NCBI RefSeq assembly: GCF_037126465.1
Contig: NC_088210.1
Span: 12,422,011-12,486,010 of the forward strand
Length of the DNA stretch: 64,000 bases
From: Ornithodoros turicata
Taxonomy: Eukaryota; Arthropoda; Arachnida; Ixodida; Argasidae
Direction: 5' to 3'
Under the pieces are notes generated by a model that saw nothing but the letters and a program-made list of their open reading frames with translations, was not told the DNA's origin and did no database searches. Shown one piece after another: positions 10,472 through 20,912 of this stretch. How positions within the stretch are numbered: position 1 is the first letter of the stretch; each line of letters starts with the position of its first letter. The position numbers and the translations under genes are program-made.

Positions 10472-10701
10472 CAGAGAGATCTACCCGCGTTCCTTGTAGC
10501 CATGTTACCAAGTGTGGTCCAGATGTGCTTCTTACTTGTCTTGGGTTATGATACGCAGCGTACTCAGCGTCGCCCAAAACGCAACGATTTTATAGAATAC
10601 TCTAATGTTTCGCTAGTTTCGAGAAAACGAAATCACTCTATAACGAACGAACCTGCATATAGACTTATATATGATCGACCCTGGTGTCTCGTCAACGGCA
10701 G

Positions 10702-10840
10702 CATGGGCGCCGCCAGGATTTTTTACAAACGGGTGGGACGGGCAGAATATTTGGTATTCTGGCAGGATGTTTGACAATCTGGAAATCGGGGGGGGGGGGG
10801 GGGGCAACGACCCCCCCCCCCCCCCGTGAGGGCGCCCGTG
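10702..10840. mobile_element. Small nested MITE with facing G17 and C15 runs
   Basis: Ends CATGGGCGCCGCCAGG and, on the other strand, CACGGGCGCCCTCACGG are inverted repeats. A 17-base G run (10788-10804), the spacer CAACGA and a 15-base C run (10811-10825) form a potential hairpin next to the right end. Confidence 0.6.
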
Positions 10841-10967
10841 ATCGACAGTGACGTCATTAGCGAATGACATTCTTTTTCTTCTTGTAGTTCGATGGAATAA
10901 AAACCTACGACATTCGGTGGGAATGTCATTCGCAGAGAATGCCATTACATTTGCCCGGTGACAGGGG

Positions 10968-11771
10968 AATAAGTTAAACTATGTATGCTACATGACTTCT
11001 ATAAAGATGCCTCCAGTTTTCAATCGAATAGAATATTTTTGTAACGCGATGCAGTCGAGCATTGCGCATTGTCCCGTCCTCCACTCTTCAATAGAAAACA
11101 CGTATATAGTTGCTTCACTTGAGGCCTAACGCAACATTGCTCAACGAAGTGCCTTCTCCGATAATAGCTGCTCTCTTTTTTTTCTTTTTTTTTGTGGGCA
11201 CGTGTATAATTTCTGGCTGCTAGCACTCCGGCATTGGGCACATGCCCTGTAATGGGCCCGGAACGGATGTTGACGTCGGAACTGCGGAAGCTTTTATGAG
11301 GGCCTGCCGTTCCGTCAGCTTCTACCGCTGCATCTCATATACTAAGCCGGATGCGTTGGCCTGCGTTTCCGTGCTAACATCCCTTCAACGTCGTTAGCGT
11401 AATTAGCTTCGCCTGATCAGTGTTGACGGGCGTTTCGCGCGCAATATGCGGAAAAGGAAAACAAGAAATAAAACGTTCCCCCTTAAGCACCGAGCAGGTG
11501 AAAACACCCCCTGCTTTGCCTCCATTGGCGAAGCAGTCACGAACGAATTATCTTTGACGCGGGAACTCTCGTAATAAGCTTGGGATACACGTGTTTCTTC
11601 CTAAGATTCGCTTAAGTATGCGTCGTACCATCCCCGTTCCGAGAATTAAAAAAAAATTGTAGGACGATTAATGTAAATAATGCGGCAGCATTTAGCCGAC
11701 CCATCCATTATGCACCACTATCCACCCCTATCTACCTCGATCCACCTCTAACTATCACTAACTGCTACACA
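10968..11771. other. Unassigned stretch
   Basis: No gene or repeat recognised. The region 11697-11770 is low-complexity CYATC-rich DNA just before the hAT element. Confidence 0.35.
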
Positions 11772-11779
11772 GCCACAAC

Positions 11780-12256
11780 CAGGTCCCCCAAACTCACCTC
11801 GGAAAAGCGTGCAACGAAGAAGGCCGCCACTAGATACCCCATTGTTGCCGTTCCGGATCACTTCAGCGCGCTAAGTTTAGCGGCAATATGTTTTTGTTGT
11901 TTCTGCAAATGAATCTAGTCTTTATATGTCCAAATAAAACGCGTATAACAACTTTCTGTGTCGTGTTTCACTTTTCGGTCCCGTTTTTAAACGTGTTGAG
12001 CGATCGGAAGGATCTAGTGCACGGCTGCGTGCATCACACAGCGTACCTGTCGTACCAGGCGCCGCAGGCGCAGTCGTCCATTTCTCCTTCGGTGACTTGG
12101 CCTGGCTTGGATTGTGCTTCAACTGGATCTTTAGTGCGCTACAATCCAACGCAAGCCAACGTCTGGTAACAATGGGGTATCTAAGGGCGGCCTCCGGCAT
12201 TGCACGCATCGGGATAGGGACAAATACATGGGAAAATGGCGACCTTGGGGGACCTG
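11780..12256. mobile_element. hAT-type MITE family P, copy 2
   Basis: Same ends as 3794-4272, with the near-identical 8-bp flanks GCCACAAC (11772-11779) and GCCACAGC (12257-12264). The two bodies differ by a small number of substitutions and a 3-bp deletion around the GGCGCTGCAG/GGCGCAG site. Confidence 0.9.
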
Positions 12257-12365
12257 GCCACAGCAGCGGCGCAGGCCTTCTTCACACCGACGCCGTGTTC
12301 TGAAACGCCGCTTTCGCTCTTTCTCCGTCTGGTTCGCCCGCTTTCGGCGAAGAACAGAGTCGTTG

Positions 12366-12411
12366 ATTTATTTATTTATTTATTTATTCGTTTGTTTATT
12401 TATTTACGTCA
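12366..12411 (+). repeat. (ATTT)n microsatellite
   Basis: TTTATTTATTTATTTATT with minor interruptions. It may be the A-rich tail of a retroposon read on the other strand, but no body is recognisable. Confidence 0.8.
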
Positions 12412-12861
12412 TATTAAAGACGGAGTCTGGCCATTAACGGGCGATGCCTATACCTGTAGCTCCACCCACTTTTTCAACTTTCCGTACAAATGACATCTTA
12501 AAATATCGGGCACTATCAATCAGCCTGTATCCTCGCCATTTGCTCCCCTATCCAACATGGGCAGCGCCATTTTGCGTGGAAAGTGGATTGGATGGGATTG
12601 AAACGGATAGGTCTCGCGATCTGCAAAACTAGTGGATTTTTGGTGCAAAGTTGATGAACGCCACCTAGGCCGAGCAAGGCACGTCGGGAATTGTGGAGCT
12701 TGATTTGGACGGGCTTCAGCTTCAAGATCCAGGCAGGGATCCAGGAACCATTGTATAGGAAAGTACCCAGCAATCTGCGCGTCACTTATCCAGTTTCGGG
12801 TCAGAGTCAGTGTGAGACCAATATTTCCTCAAGCGGGGGTTTACAACGGTGAGGGTATAGA
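12412..12861. other. Unassigned stretch
   Basis: Nothing recognised between the microsatellite and the following hAT MITE. Confidence 0.35.
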
Positions 12862-12869
12862 CAGTGAAC

Positions 12870-13618
12870 CAGACTTGTACGTATTTGGAGTATTGTATTT
12901 AAAATACTGTATTTTAAATACAATTTGCGGTATTTTGGTACTCTACCCAATACTTTTTGTTTTGTGTATTTGTACTCTATTTAAAATACATTTTATGGTA
13001 TTTTCTACTCAATACTCTAATTAGATATTTTGGATGTCCCTTTCAAACTTTCTGTGTCTCGTCTTTCCATTATCTTGCTTGTTGAGTGGAAATTTACTGA
13101 GTCCCTCGAACTTGACCCGGACATTGGCCATTCTTGGAAGTCCCCATTTAGAGATCTTGTCCCGTGTGTACTAATCCTTGGCCAGTGAGGGTTCTATTAT
13201 GTGTGCCCTGACGCGGTGACACTGAATTCTGACCTCGCCGAGCAGGGACTTGCTAGAAGTTTGCTTTGTTCTGGGACACATATACTTAGTGAAATTATGT
13301 GGTATCTCTTTGTCATCTTTTGGGGACTTGTGTTTAGATGACTCCTATCACACAGCGGCGGTTAGCGTGTATAGTGCGCGGGGTTTAGGTGATTCATGTC
13401 GCATAGCGGCGACTTGCCCCATTGACCAGTGACCGGTGACTTTTTGCGTTCAAGGATAAATAGTATCTTAAATGTATTTCAAATACTTTTCGAAGTATTT
13501 TGTACTCTATCTTAATTACTTTAATTTTCAGGTATTTATACTCTATCTTAATTACATTCTAACGTTAGTATTTATTATCTTATCTTAAATACATTTTTGA
13601 GTATCTTGTACATGTCTG
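12870..13618. mobile_element. hAT-type AT-rich MITE with GTATTTAAAATAC arrays
   Basis: The perfect 8-bp duplication CAGTGAAC lies at 12862-12869 and 13619-13626. Ends are CAGACTTGTAC and, on the other strand, CAGACATGTAC. Both flanks of the element are packed with GTATTT/AAATAC words, often as palindromes such as GTATTTAAAATAC. The middle 300 bp is unique. No transposase is encoded. Confidence 0.88.
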
Positions 13619-13683
13619 CAGTGAACTACTCCGTACTCTGCTTCAAGCAGTTGCCCATTTCCCACTGTACCCATGTGGACCAC

Positions 13684-13765
13684 CTCCCGTGGCATAGCGG
13701 TCAAGGTGGTGATCGCTTTTCCACGTAGAGACTGGGAGGTGGCGCAGGTTCGAATCCACTAACAA
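13684..13765 (+). repeat. tRNA-derived SINE head
   Basis: CCCGTGGCATAGCGGTCAAG resembles an A box region. GCAGGTTCGAATCCAC about 60 bases later is a B box. The standard SINE body does not follow, so this is a truncated head. Confidence 0.65.
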
Positions 13766-13960
13766 TGTAACACACTAAAAACACACGGGTAACACACTAA
13801 AAACGTACCCATGAGGAGGTGATGGCTAGTGCATTCATTTGAAGCTATAGAGGAAGGTCCTTCAAACAGAAAGACCTCCAGCAGATCTCGAGAACCTCAG
13901 TGTGGACGGGCGTGATGAAACGTGCGTCATCAATACCGATGTCGTTGGTGTTGTTGCGTA

Positions 13961-14470
13961 CCGTATTTTCACGCGTATTAGCCGCGGCTTATGCGCGATT
14001 TTTTTTTTCTCACGGGCGCCCTGCGGCTTATCCACCGGTGCGGCTTATCTGATGACTATTTTTTCCTGGTATTTTCCCCGTACGCCGATTTTAACGAAAG
14101 GGCCGACAGTGTCTCTGGAAGAGCACTGCCCTGCCGATGCACGAACAGTGCGTAACAGGGACGGGTCCACATTCGAGTAGATTAATCTTCCTGGTGCATT
14201 CCCCCAAGCAGCTTTAAGGAAAGTGGTGACAGTGATTCACGTCTTCTGGAAGATCACTGACCCATCAGTCCAGGAAAAACACCCGACAAGGGCACAATCC
14301 GATCTTGGTAGAACTCCAGAACTGATCTCCTCTGTTGGACACTGTGCCGATCCTGGAGTATGGACCACAGGGTTTATGGACTTCTCTATGGTCTCCTTTG
14401 TCGCGCAAATCAGTCGTCTCGTATTGCCCCGTGGCTTATCTGCGGTGCGGCTTATACGCGTGAAGTTACG
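13961..14470. mobile_element. TA-flanked MITE family R
   Basis: Ends are CCGTATTTTCACGCGTATTA and, on the other strand, CGTAACTTCACGCGTATAA, each flanked by TA. The subterminal word TGCGGCTTAT(C) is repeated on both sides (near 14030-14050 and 14430-14455). No coding function seen. Confidence 0.8.
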
Positions 14471-14985
14471 TACAATAACGACAGCCGCGCACCAGGTGAC
14501 GAAACTGAAGAATCACGCCCGGTGACACTTATGGAGACCTGAAATGCACTCACAACTCCTTTGGTGTTTTTTGAGCAAAAGAATAGAATGTTACTCGAGT
14601 TAGTGCCATCACTAAAACAGAACTTGGTGTTTTTAGTAATCTTGCATGCATTACAAAATCAATACAGGCCTCGTGGACAGCTCAAAGTATCCTGTTCCAC
14701 TTTTCCGCATGCCCCGCTCTCCGGACATTTGGAACGGTCAAGTCCTGATAAACCGGGGTCGACTGTATTTAGTTGTTTGTGTGTGTGTCGTCTGTTTTTG
14801 CTGTCTCGTGTTTTTATGAAGACAACCGTAGAGGCAGAACAGGTGCTCTGCTCTGTTATGTATCGCCATATAACGATAAAGACGACGAGAATGTTAGAGG
14901 CACGAGGCACGGGCCCAGCATGTAGGACTGTTTTAGTTGCTTGGAACATTAAGGCTCGCTGTTCGAAGGTTGCTTGGTATCTGCG
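14471..14985. other. Unassigned stretch
   Basis: A 147-codon plus-strand frame (14561-15004) overlaps the minus-strand gag relic and has no recognised domain. Confidence 0.35.
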
Positions 14986-14989
14986 TATC

Positions 14990-15160
14990 TTCGGTGGCCA
15001 ATAGACGTAATAAGGCGGTCCCTCATGGGATCGTTCAGGAATCCTTTGAATTCGCAGTAACGTGCCAGATGCTTTAACTCAGTGACAAAATCTTTGACAC
15101 TCTCTCCTTCTTGCTGGACGTATATAGACGCGTTCTTAATACAGAATAGTTTCTACCGCT
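14990..15160 (-). pseudogene. gag: Ty3/gypsy-like gag relic
   Basis: Reading the minus strand gives a stretch containing YVQQEGESVKDFVTELKHLA, then RYCEFKGFLNDPMRDRLIT. This matches the conserved helix region of gypsy-type Gag in which an EGESVxxFVxEL motif is followed by LAxxCxFxDFLxxxLRDRL. The frame closes at a stop near 14949, shortly after the motif. No protease, reverse transcriptase or LTR is seen, so it is an isolated fragment. The similarity is judged from memory of the family pattern. Confidence 0.7.
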
Positions 15161-15220
15161 ACTCTCTATCCGTAACAGGACGTTAAGTCATGTCGCTTCG
15201 CCATTCATCATTATTCCATG

Positions 15221-15479
15221 GGAAGGGAGTTGCCTCAGGACAGAAGCCGCCGATATTTCGAACAGAGACTGTTCTTCTTCTGGGCACCGTCCTCATCATT
15301 GGCGTGGTATTTAAGGGGTTAGGTGTGACGTGTTTAAAGGTTCCCCTTAACCCTTTAAATACCATGCCAATGATGAGGACGGTGCCCAGAAGAAGAACAG
15401 TCTCTGTTCGAAATATCGGCGTCTTCTGTCCTGAGGCAACTCCCTTCCTACATCTCTACCGGTTCGCTGGATTTCTACC
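15221..15479. mobile_element. Penelope-like hairpin insertion K1
   Basis: It is flanked by the 15-bp direct repeat CATCATTATTCCATG at 15206-15220 and 15480-15494. Two inverted arms of about 100 bp surround a short loop near 15325-15340. The strand reading CAGAAGAAG, GAACAG-TCT-CTGTTC, GAAATATCGGC (15387-15420) has the form of a hammerhead ribozyme core: near-CUGANGA, stem II, GAAA. Hammerheads of this type are known from Penelope-like retroelements. The family assignment is an inference. Confidence 0.65.
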
Positions 15480-15494
15480 CATCATTATTCCATG

Positions 15495-16369
15495 TGGGAC
15501 ATGTGTTACTACATTACTAGCCGCACTTCCGGTGGTTACAAACTCGCAAACTTCAGCGGAAGTATTGATGTAACCATAAACGTGCTCTCGCCTGCTACAT
15601 GCATTCCTTCCTATCCTCCACCCCATACTTCCGCCTTTCGGAGCCGGAAAGCGTATAGGGATACCGTTCCATGATTACCACCCACTCATTGATCGGAAGA
15701 AGAATTTGGAACCATTTCCGTTTGGCCTATGTTCCTCTTTTTTACTTCTTCTTCTTCTTCTTCTCGTCTTCCTTCCCCCTTCCCCGCCCCTCGGCGTATA
15801 GTAGGTACCTTAATGCCTGCTATGGCGCCGCGCGCGCGCGCCCGAATTGCTTCACATCATCCATCACTGGCGAGCGAGGTATTTGCCTAGCGTTGCGCAG
15901 AATTTCGCACTGTGTAGAAAATGGTCCAAGAGCAACAAATCCGGAAAGGCGGCAAATGGATGTAAGAGCACTAGGTTTTGACTGGGCCCAATTTTTCAGG
16001 GAGGCATTAGAGGTACGGGTAGTGTTTTTTTTTTTTTTCTCCTTTTTCTTCCCCATACATTCTCTTGTATCTCGTTGCTGTCTCGTGACGGGGAGGTATA
16101 GCTCCCGGTTTCATTGTGTATATAGTTCGAAAGGAAAGAGATTTTAGCGTGGATTATAGGACGTTTTGCTGAGAAATATACGTAACATGAGCCGTTCTTT
16201 GGGTTCTTCCGTCTTAATGTGTATCTCATTCTCTCGTTGAAGCAAGGCAGCGATGAAGCCTTTTTTAAGCAGTTCGCATGAATTTCCAAATCAATACACA
16301 TTTGGATAATGACTGCGCAAACAGATGGGAAGCAGCGTTGTGGGAAGCAGCGTCACATTGTGCTTTCCA
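15495..16369. other. Unassigned stretch
   Basis: It holds CTT-rich and poly-T tracts near 15745 and 16024, an alternating GC run near 15830, and a 158-codon frame of low-complexity composition. No gene is recognised. Confidence 0.35.
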
Positions 16370-16618
16370 CACTCTGAGAAATGAACTTCACCGCATAGCA
16401 TGCTCCTAGCCAACCATATTCTCGAATGATATCGTTATCTGCCCTGATTTGATGAAAACGGGAGGCGTACGCCTTTTTTGTGACACTTATGCTGTTCATA
16501 ATTGTCACAAAAAAGGCGTACGCCTCCCGCTTTCAACAAATCAGGGCAGATAACGATATCATTCGGGGTTATGGTTGGCTAGGAGTGTGCTATGCGGTGA
16601 AGTTCATTTTTAAGAGTG
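16370..16618. mobile_element. Family A palindromic MITE A6
   Basis: Complete copy beginning CACTCTGAGAAATGAAC and ending in the usual complement. The flanks CA and TG do not match, so the duplication here has been lost or altered. Confidence 0.9.
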
Positions 16619-17247
16619 TGCAGGCTGATGGCAGGCTGAAGTATTCTGTACAAGTATTTTTTTTTTTTTTTGTTGCGGGGGCTATAGTCTTGTTGGAACT
16701 ATACCTGCACTTCTGAAAGTTAACATGCAGCGAACACTTACCCGATGCATTTGAATGGAACATTTCAGCCAAAAGCCCTCGCTATTTGATCCCCTATGTC
16801 TGCGCTATAGTTTCATATAACCACGCACAGTCTGGTGTGTGGTGACATGAAACAATGTCTGTCACCACACTGTCTACATCAATATAGGACATGTGCCATA
16901 TATGCAAACATAACGGAGCGGACCGGGACGAAACGCAGCACAGACGATGCAAAGCTCGTGGCAGACGGGACAAAAAACCCATTGCAGACGAAGCGCAATT
17001 CATTGCAGACGATAAAATAAACGATACTTTCAGTTCAGTCTCTGAATTCCGTCTGTGTGTTGCGCCACCTGTGGTGCTGTGAGATGACCGTGACAAAGAC
17101 AAAGATGGCGAAATCGAGTGAGTACCATTCCACTGAATGGAACAGGATACGACAAAGCAGACGCCATCCCCCATGGGCCATGAACCATTTGTAACCAAGA
17201 ACAGAAATGCAAAGTGTGACAAAAAAAAAAGCCTTGGCTTTCAATTT
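16619..17247. other. Unassigned stretch
   Basis: No recognised gene. An open frame on the minus strand (16794-17222) lacks known motifs. Confidence 0.35.
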
Positions 17248-17296
17248 TTCAACAAATCAAGAGAGGTAATGATGTCCTTTGGAATGATGGTTACGC
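17248..17296. repeat. Decayed family B right arm
   Basis: TTTTTCAACAAATCAAGAGA followed by GGAATGATGGTTACGCC aligns with the family B right arm (CAACAAATCAGGGG, then GGGATGATGGTTGGCT). It is an old fragment with no visible end. Confidence 0.5.
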
Positions 17297-17718
17297 CGTC
17301 CTGCCTTAAGGGGGAATCACTTCTTCGCAAGACAATAGAGAAAGTTTGTTCGCACAGCGCTCAGAAACGGCGTCAAATATCGTCAAAACAGAAGCATTGG
17401 CGTGTACTCCTTGCTTTGCCCTTGTCAATGGACACATTTTGTAGAATTCCAGGACTATCCGTTGATTTGTATTGAGCCCGAATTCGCAAATGTTTTAGTG
17501 CGCGACACTCTATCGAGATGGCAGCACATGTTCGAGACGCACCAAACTTTAATTTATTAAAAATCAACGGCTCAACCTTCTCCTCTCAAAAATACGTCAT
17601 TGACTACAGAAAAGGTAGGGGAACACGCAGTACCACTCTTATGATGACCGTTTAGAGCGTTCACGTGCCTTCTGCGAACGAAAATCGCCCATAGATTTCT
17701 GCAGAAATGATTGCGCCT
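17297..17718. other. Unassigned stretch
   Basis: No gene or element end recognised. Confidence 0.35.
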
Positions 17719-17891
17719 AGGAGGTAAGAACTCCTGTCTGCAGGGATTAGGTTACGAGTATAATAGGTGTAATATTGTTCTTCTGGGTTTCGTAATTCTA
17801 TTTGCAGTTTATTATTCAGTACTACCCCTTCATAACGTGTGCAGCGTTAACGAAAAACGCACCTTTTTTTTTTTTCGGGTACGGGTGAGTA

Positions 17892-18056
17892 CACTCTTAG
17901 AAATGAACTTCACAGCGTGGCACGCTCCTAGCCAACCATCATCTCCAATGATATCGTTATCTGCCCCGATTTGTTGAAAACAGGAGGTCCATTTTTGTGA
18001 CACTTATGCTGTTCATAATTGTCACAAAAAATGCGTACGCCTCCTGTTTTCAACTA
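17892..18056. mobile_element. Family A MITE A7, right-truncated
   Basis: The left arm and centre are present. The right arm stops after CTCCTGTTTTCAAC, where copy A8 begins. The stem carries a small internal deletion next to AGGAGGTCC. Confidence 0.85.
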
Positions 18057-18060
18057 ACCA

Positions 18061-18308
18061 CACACTTAAAAATGAACTTCACCGCATAGCACGCTCCTAG
18101 CCAACCATCATCTCGAATGGTATCGTTATCTGCCCTGATTTGCTGAAAACGGGAGGCGTACGCCTTTTTTGTGACAATTATGAACAGCATAAGTGTCACA
18201 AAAAGGCGTACGCCTCCCCTTTTCAACAAATACGGGCAGATAACGATATCATTCGAGATTGTGGTTGGCTAGGAGCGTGCTATGCGGTGAAGTTCATTTT
18301 TAAGAGTG
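18061..18308. mobile_element. Family A MITE A8
   Basis: Complete palindrome starting CACACTTAAAAATG and ending TTTTTAAGAGTG, abutting A7 on the left and the half copy A9 on the right. Confidence 0.88.
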
Positions 18309-18309
18309 C

Positions 18310-18385
18310 AAGGCAGATAACGACATGATTGGAGATGATGGTTGGCTAGGAGCGTTCTATGCGGTGAAGTTCATTTTTAAGAGTG
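18310..18385. mobile_element. Family A half copy A9
   Basis: Only the outer right arm remains, from AGGCAGATAACGACATGATT to AAGAGTG. It is likely the residue of a tandem insertion or recombination between neighbouring palindromes. Confidence 0.8.
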
Positions 18386-18830
18386 TGGACGTACCGTCAT
18401 TCAGATACCTCTATCCATTGTTACGTCACTTGAAGAACTGTAGAACCCAATCAGACTACAACTATGAGGTACACATAACGTTCCGTTCTGCTGCACTCTT
18501 AAAGATGAACTTCACCACATGGCACGCTCCTAGCAAACCGTCATCCCGAAAGGACAACATTCTCGTCCCTGATTTGTTGAAAAAGGGGGGCGGAGCCTAT
18601 TTTGTAGCCATAATGCCGTACATAATAATCTCCGCCTCCCGTTATCCTGTTAAATCAGGAGCTAGAACGTTGTCATTGGGGATGATGGTTGGCTAGCAGG
18701 GTTGCTATAGGCGGTGAGGATACGGACCTATCAGATTCATCTATACAAAAGGTGTCGCAGCCAACAAGTTAAGATCGCCGTCTGGAGTCGACACAGTCGG
18801 CGGACTAGCTTGGCAGAGTTCATAGTCCCT

Positions 18831-19135
18831 TTATTAAGGGTTCGAGGCACGTAGAAACGCTGGAGAAAAACTGAAGATCTGCACATGAGATAGAAGACGT
18901 CGGCAAGAAAGGTGATAAAGCAATAAGGGAAAGGCACGTCTTCTTTCGATATCGCGTGATAAACGAGCTGCAGACCGTCCGTCGTCCAACGCGACGAGGA
19001 GGAAGCTTCCATCGGAAGCAATCCCCCTAGATAACGGAGCCCTCTCCCGCAAAGCTAGCGTCCGCCCGAAAATGGGGCGATGCCATAAGCCACGAGGTGG
19101 AAGACAACGACCAACGTTATCCCGGTCGATGCGTA
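18831..19135. other. Unassigned stretch
   Basis: No gene or element recognised. Confidence 0.35.
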
Positions 19136-19372
19136 CACTGTTAAAACATAACTTCACCACATAGCACGCTCCTAACCAACCATCATACTGAATGATATCA
19201 TTCTGTGTCATGATTTGTTCAAAACAGGGGGAGGCGCCTATCTGGGACAAGATAATCTGTCCCAGATAGGCGCCTCCCGCCTGTTTTGAACAAATCATGA
19301 CACAGAATGATATCATTCGGTATGATGGTTGGTTAGGAGCGTGCTATGTGGTGAAGTTCTGTTTTAACAGTG
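19136..19372. mobile_element. Family G palindromic MITE
   Basis: A 237-bp palindrome with ends CACTGTTAAAACATAACTTC and CACTGTTAAAACAGAACTTC, flanked by TA. The arms of about 115 bp differ at only a few positions, making it the most regular palindrome of this size in the window. It shares the block CACATAGCACGCTCCTA with families A and B but has its own inner stem (AGGCGCCTATCTGGGACA). Confidence 0.92.
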
Positions 19373-19734
19373 TAGTACGTAAAGGGTGTTACCCACGGAT
19401 GTGTGACCGTATGTGGCTTTTGCACGAGAGGGACCCCCACGCGGTCTTTTAAAGGGACAGTCGCATCGACCACAGATCGATTCCGAAACCACAGTGAAAT
19501 GAGATTCCCCGTCCTTCACTGACCATGACTCCGAAAGTCCCATCCCGATCGACGGAATACTTTTTGCATAATTCGTGTGTAAGCGGCGCTACAGCAGACG
19601 ACGGATGCGGGCGTCAAGCGGAACTCCCTGCTGAGAATCTTTAGCAACGTCACATGGAATCTGACCAATAAGAACGCGGCGAGCCAGGGGAGTCCCCGCG
19701 GCTTGCAGCTTGCATGAGCAAGCTCAGGGACGCA
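19373..19734. other. Unassigned stretch with possible TTAA element end
   Basis: TTTTAAAGGGACAGTCGC near 19449 resembles the TTAA-family termini, but no partner end was found. Otherwise unrecognised. Confidence 0.3.
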
Positions 19735-20332
19735 GTGTTGCCACACCTACAGATTTATCATGAGATCTACCTACTTTTTGAAAAATCTACAGATCTACAG
19801 AGATCTCTTGAAATCTCATGATTTTTTGCTCCAACGAATGGATCACTCAGTGTTTCGCATCAGTTCACAAAACGACTACGATGAAAAATGTCAGCACAAC
19901 GCGGGAGTGAGCGTTTTACCGACTATTTTTTAGAATATTTTCCGGCGTTAATTTGATGAAAACGAAGAAAAGAAACAGCCTCTCAATGACCACCATAACT
20001 GGCCTCCTGCACACGAAACGCATGCTGTTGGGTCAAGCTACTTCGCCTTCGCCGTTGACAAGGATTTGATCCGTCGATCACAAAACTGGCGGGGCTTGCT
20101 GGGGTAGAAGGACGTTTAGAGCGACTGAACCATTGGCGAGCCTCAACGCAAAATCAGTTTTCTTGAGTGTTTGTGTGCGCGTTACCAGTTTGCCTCGCAG
20201 ACTTGACTTGACTGGCTTTGAAGTGAAACCACAACATTTATAGTTCACGTCACGCATGTACGCTTTCATTATGTCTGCGGAAATAATATATCGAGCTTTA
20301 TTGTTTTTGCGGTCTATTGTGATCCTCGCTCA

Positions 20333-20366
20333 GCCGGCGTTCACACGGGGCAACTTTTTCCAGCAA
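20333..20366 (+). repeat. Harbinger left TIR
   Basis: It starts GCCGGCGTTCACACGGGGCA and pairs with the right TIR at 25045-25078. GCAACTC-type words continue to about 20465. Confidence 0.88.
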
Positions 20367-20846
20367 CTCGAACCGACGTCTTACGAGCAACCCAGAGCAA
20401 CCTCAAGACGTTCGCCTCTCCGTGTTCACACGCAGCAACTCGATAGCTCCGCCCACCGGCAACCACATTTTGCCGAGAGAACATCATCCGCAAAAAAAAT
20501 GAATACTTTTGTGAAACTCTGATATTGTTTAGTTTAAAAACATATTCCCAAGCTGTGCTTATACAGCCTTTCAATAAATACAATTTATTGAAAGGGCAGT
20601 ATGCGTAGTATGGGATGAACGAAAGCATACCACATCGCCATCAGCATGATCAGACCTCCAGTTTTGGCGCTTTCGTCTGCAAACTGCGTGTCGATTCTCG
20701 CTCTCGGTTCTCGTTCTTCAACCAGTTTCCCTGAACTTTTTGCGTGTCTTATATTGTATCATATTTCCTATTTAGTTTGTTATTTTTGTAATACGTGTGC
20801 ATAATCGTTAACTGAGTGTTTTTCAGCGTCGTTTATTTTGTTTAGT

Positions 20847-20912
20847 GTATATACCGCGTTTCCTTTGTTCAGTGTACATATAGTGTTTTGTTTCGTTTGG
20901 GATTGAGGAACT
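20847..20912 (+). promoter_or_regulatory. Possible transposase promoter and 5' leader
   Basis: A TATA-like TGTATATACC lies about 60 bases before the transposase ATG in AT-rich DNA. This is positional evidence only. Confidence 0.3.

Larger units (their letters stand above)
9834..10967. mobile_element. Large family O-type TIR element X
   Basis: It starts ACCCCTGTCATACAAATTG and ends GCCCGGTGACAGGGG. About 130 bp of imperfect TIR follows: AATGACGTCACTGTGGCTGA at the left corresponds to AATGACGTCACTGTCGATC in the reverse complement of the right. The 1.1-kb interior contains a TTAGG-like tract and a nested G/C-run element. An open frame at 10079-10300 has no recognised domain. Confidence 0.75.
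17719..18830 (+). mobile_element. Family C element copy 2 with nested family A copies
   Basis: The left end AGGAGGTAAGAACTCCTG and right end CATAGTCCCT match the cleaner copy at 44918-45527. The TTAA duplication has decayed (GCCT at the left, TTATTAA at the right). Three family A pieces occupy 17892-18385. The integral family B palindrome runs about 18492-18715. Confidence 0.8.

Noticed and set aside
3902..12169. Shared frame in hAT MITE copies P1 and P2
   Set aside because: Sequence similarity comes from the whole element. The frame is broken differently in each copy (3-bp deletion, different ends), and no transposase motif is present.
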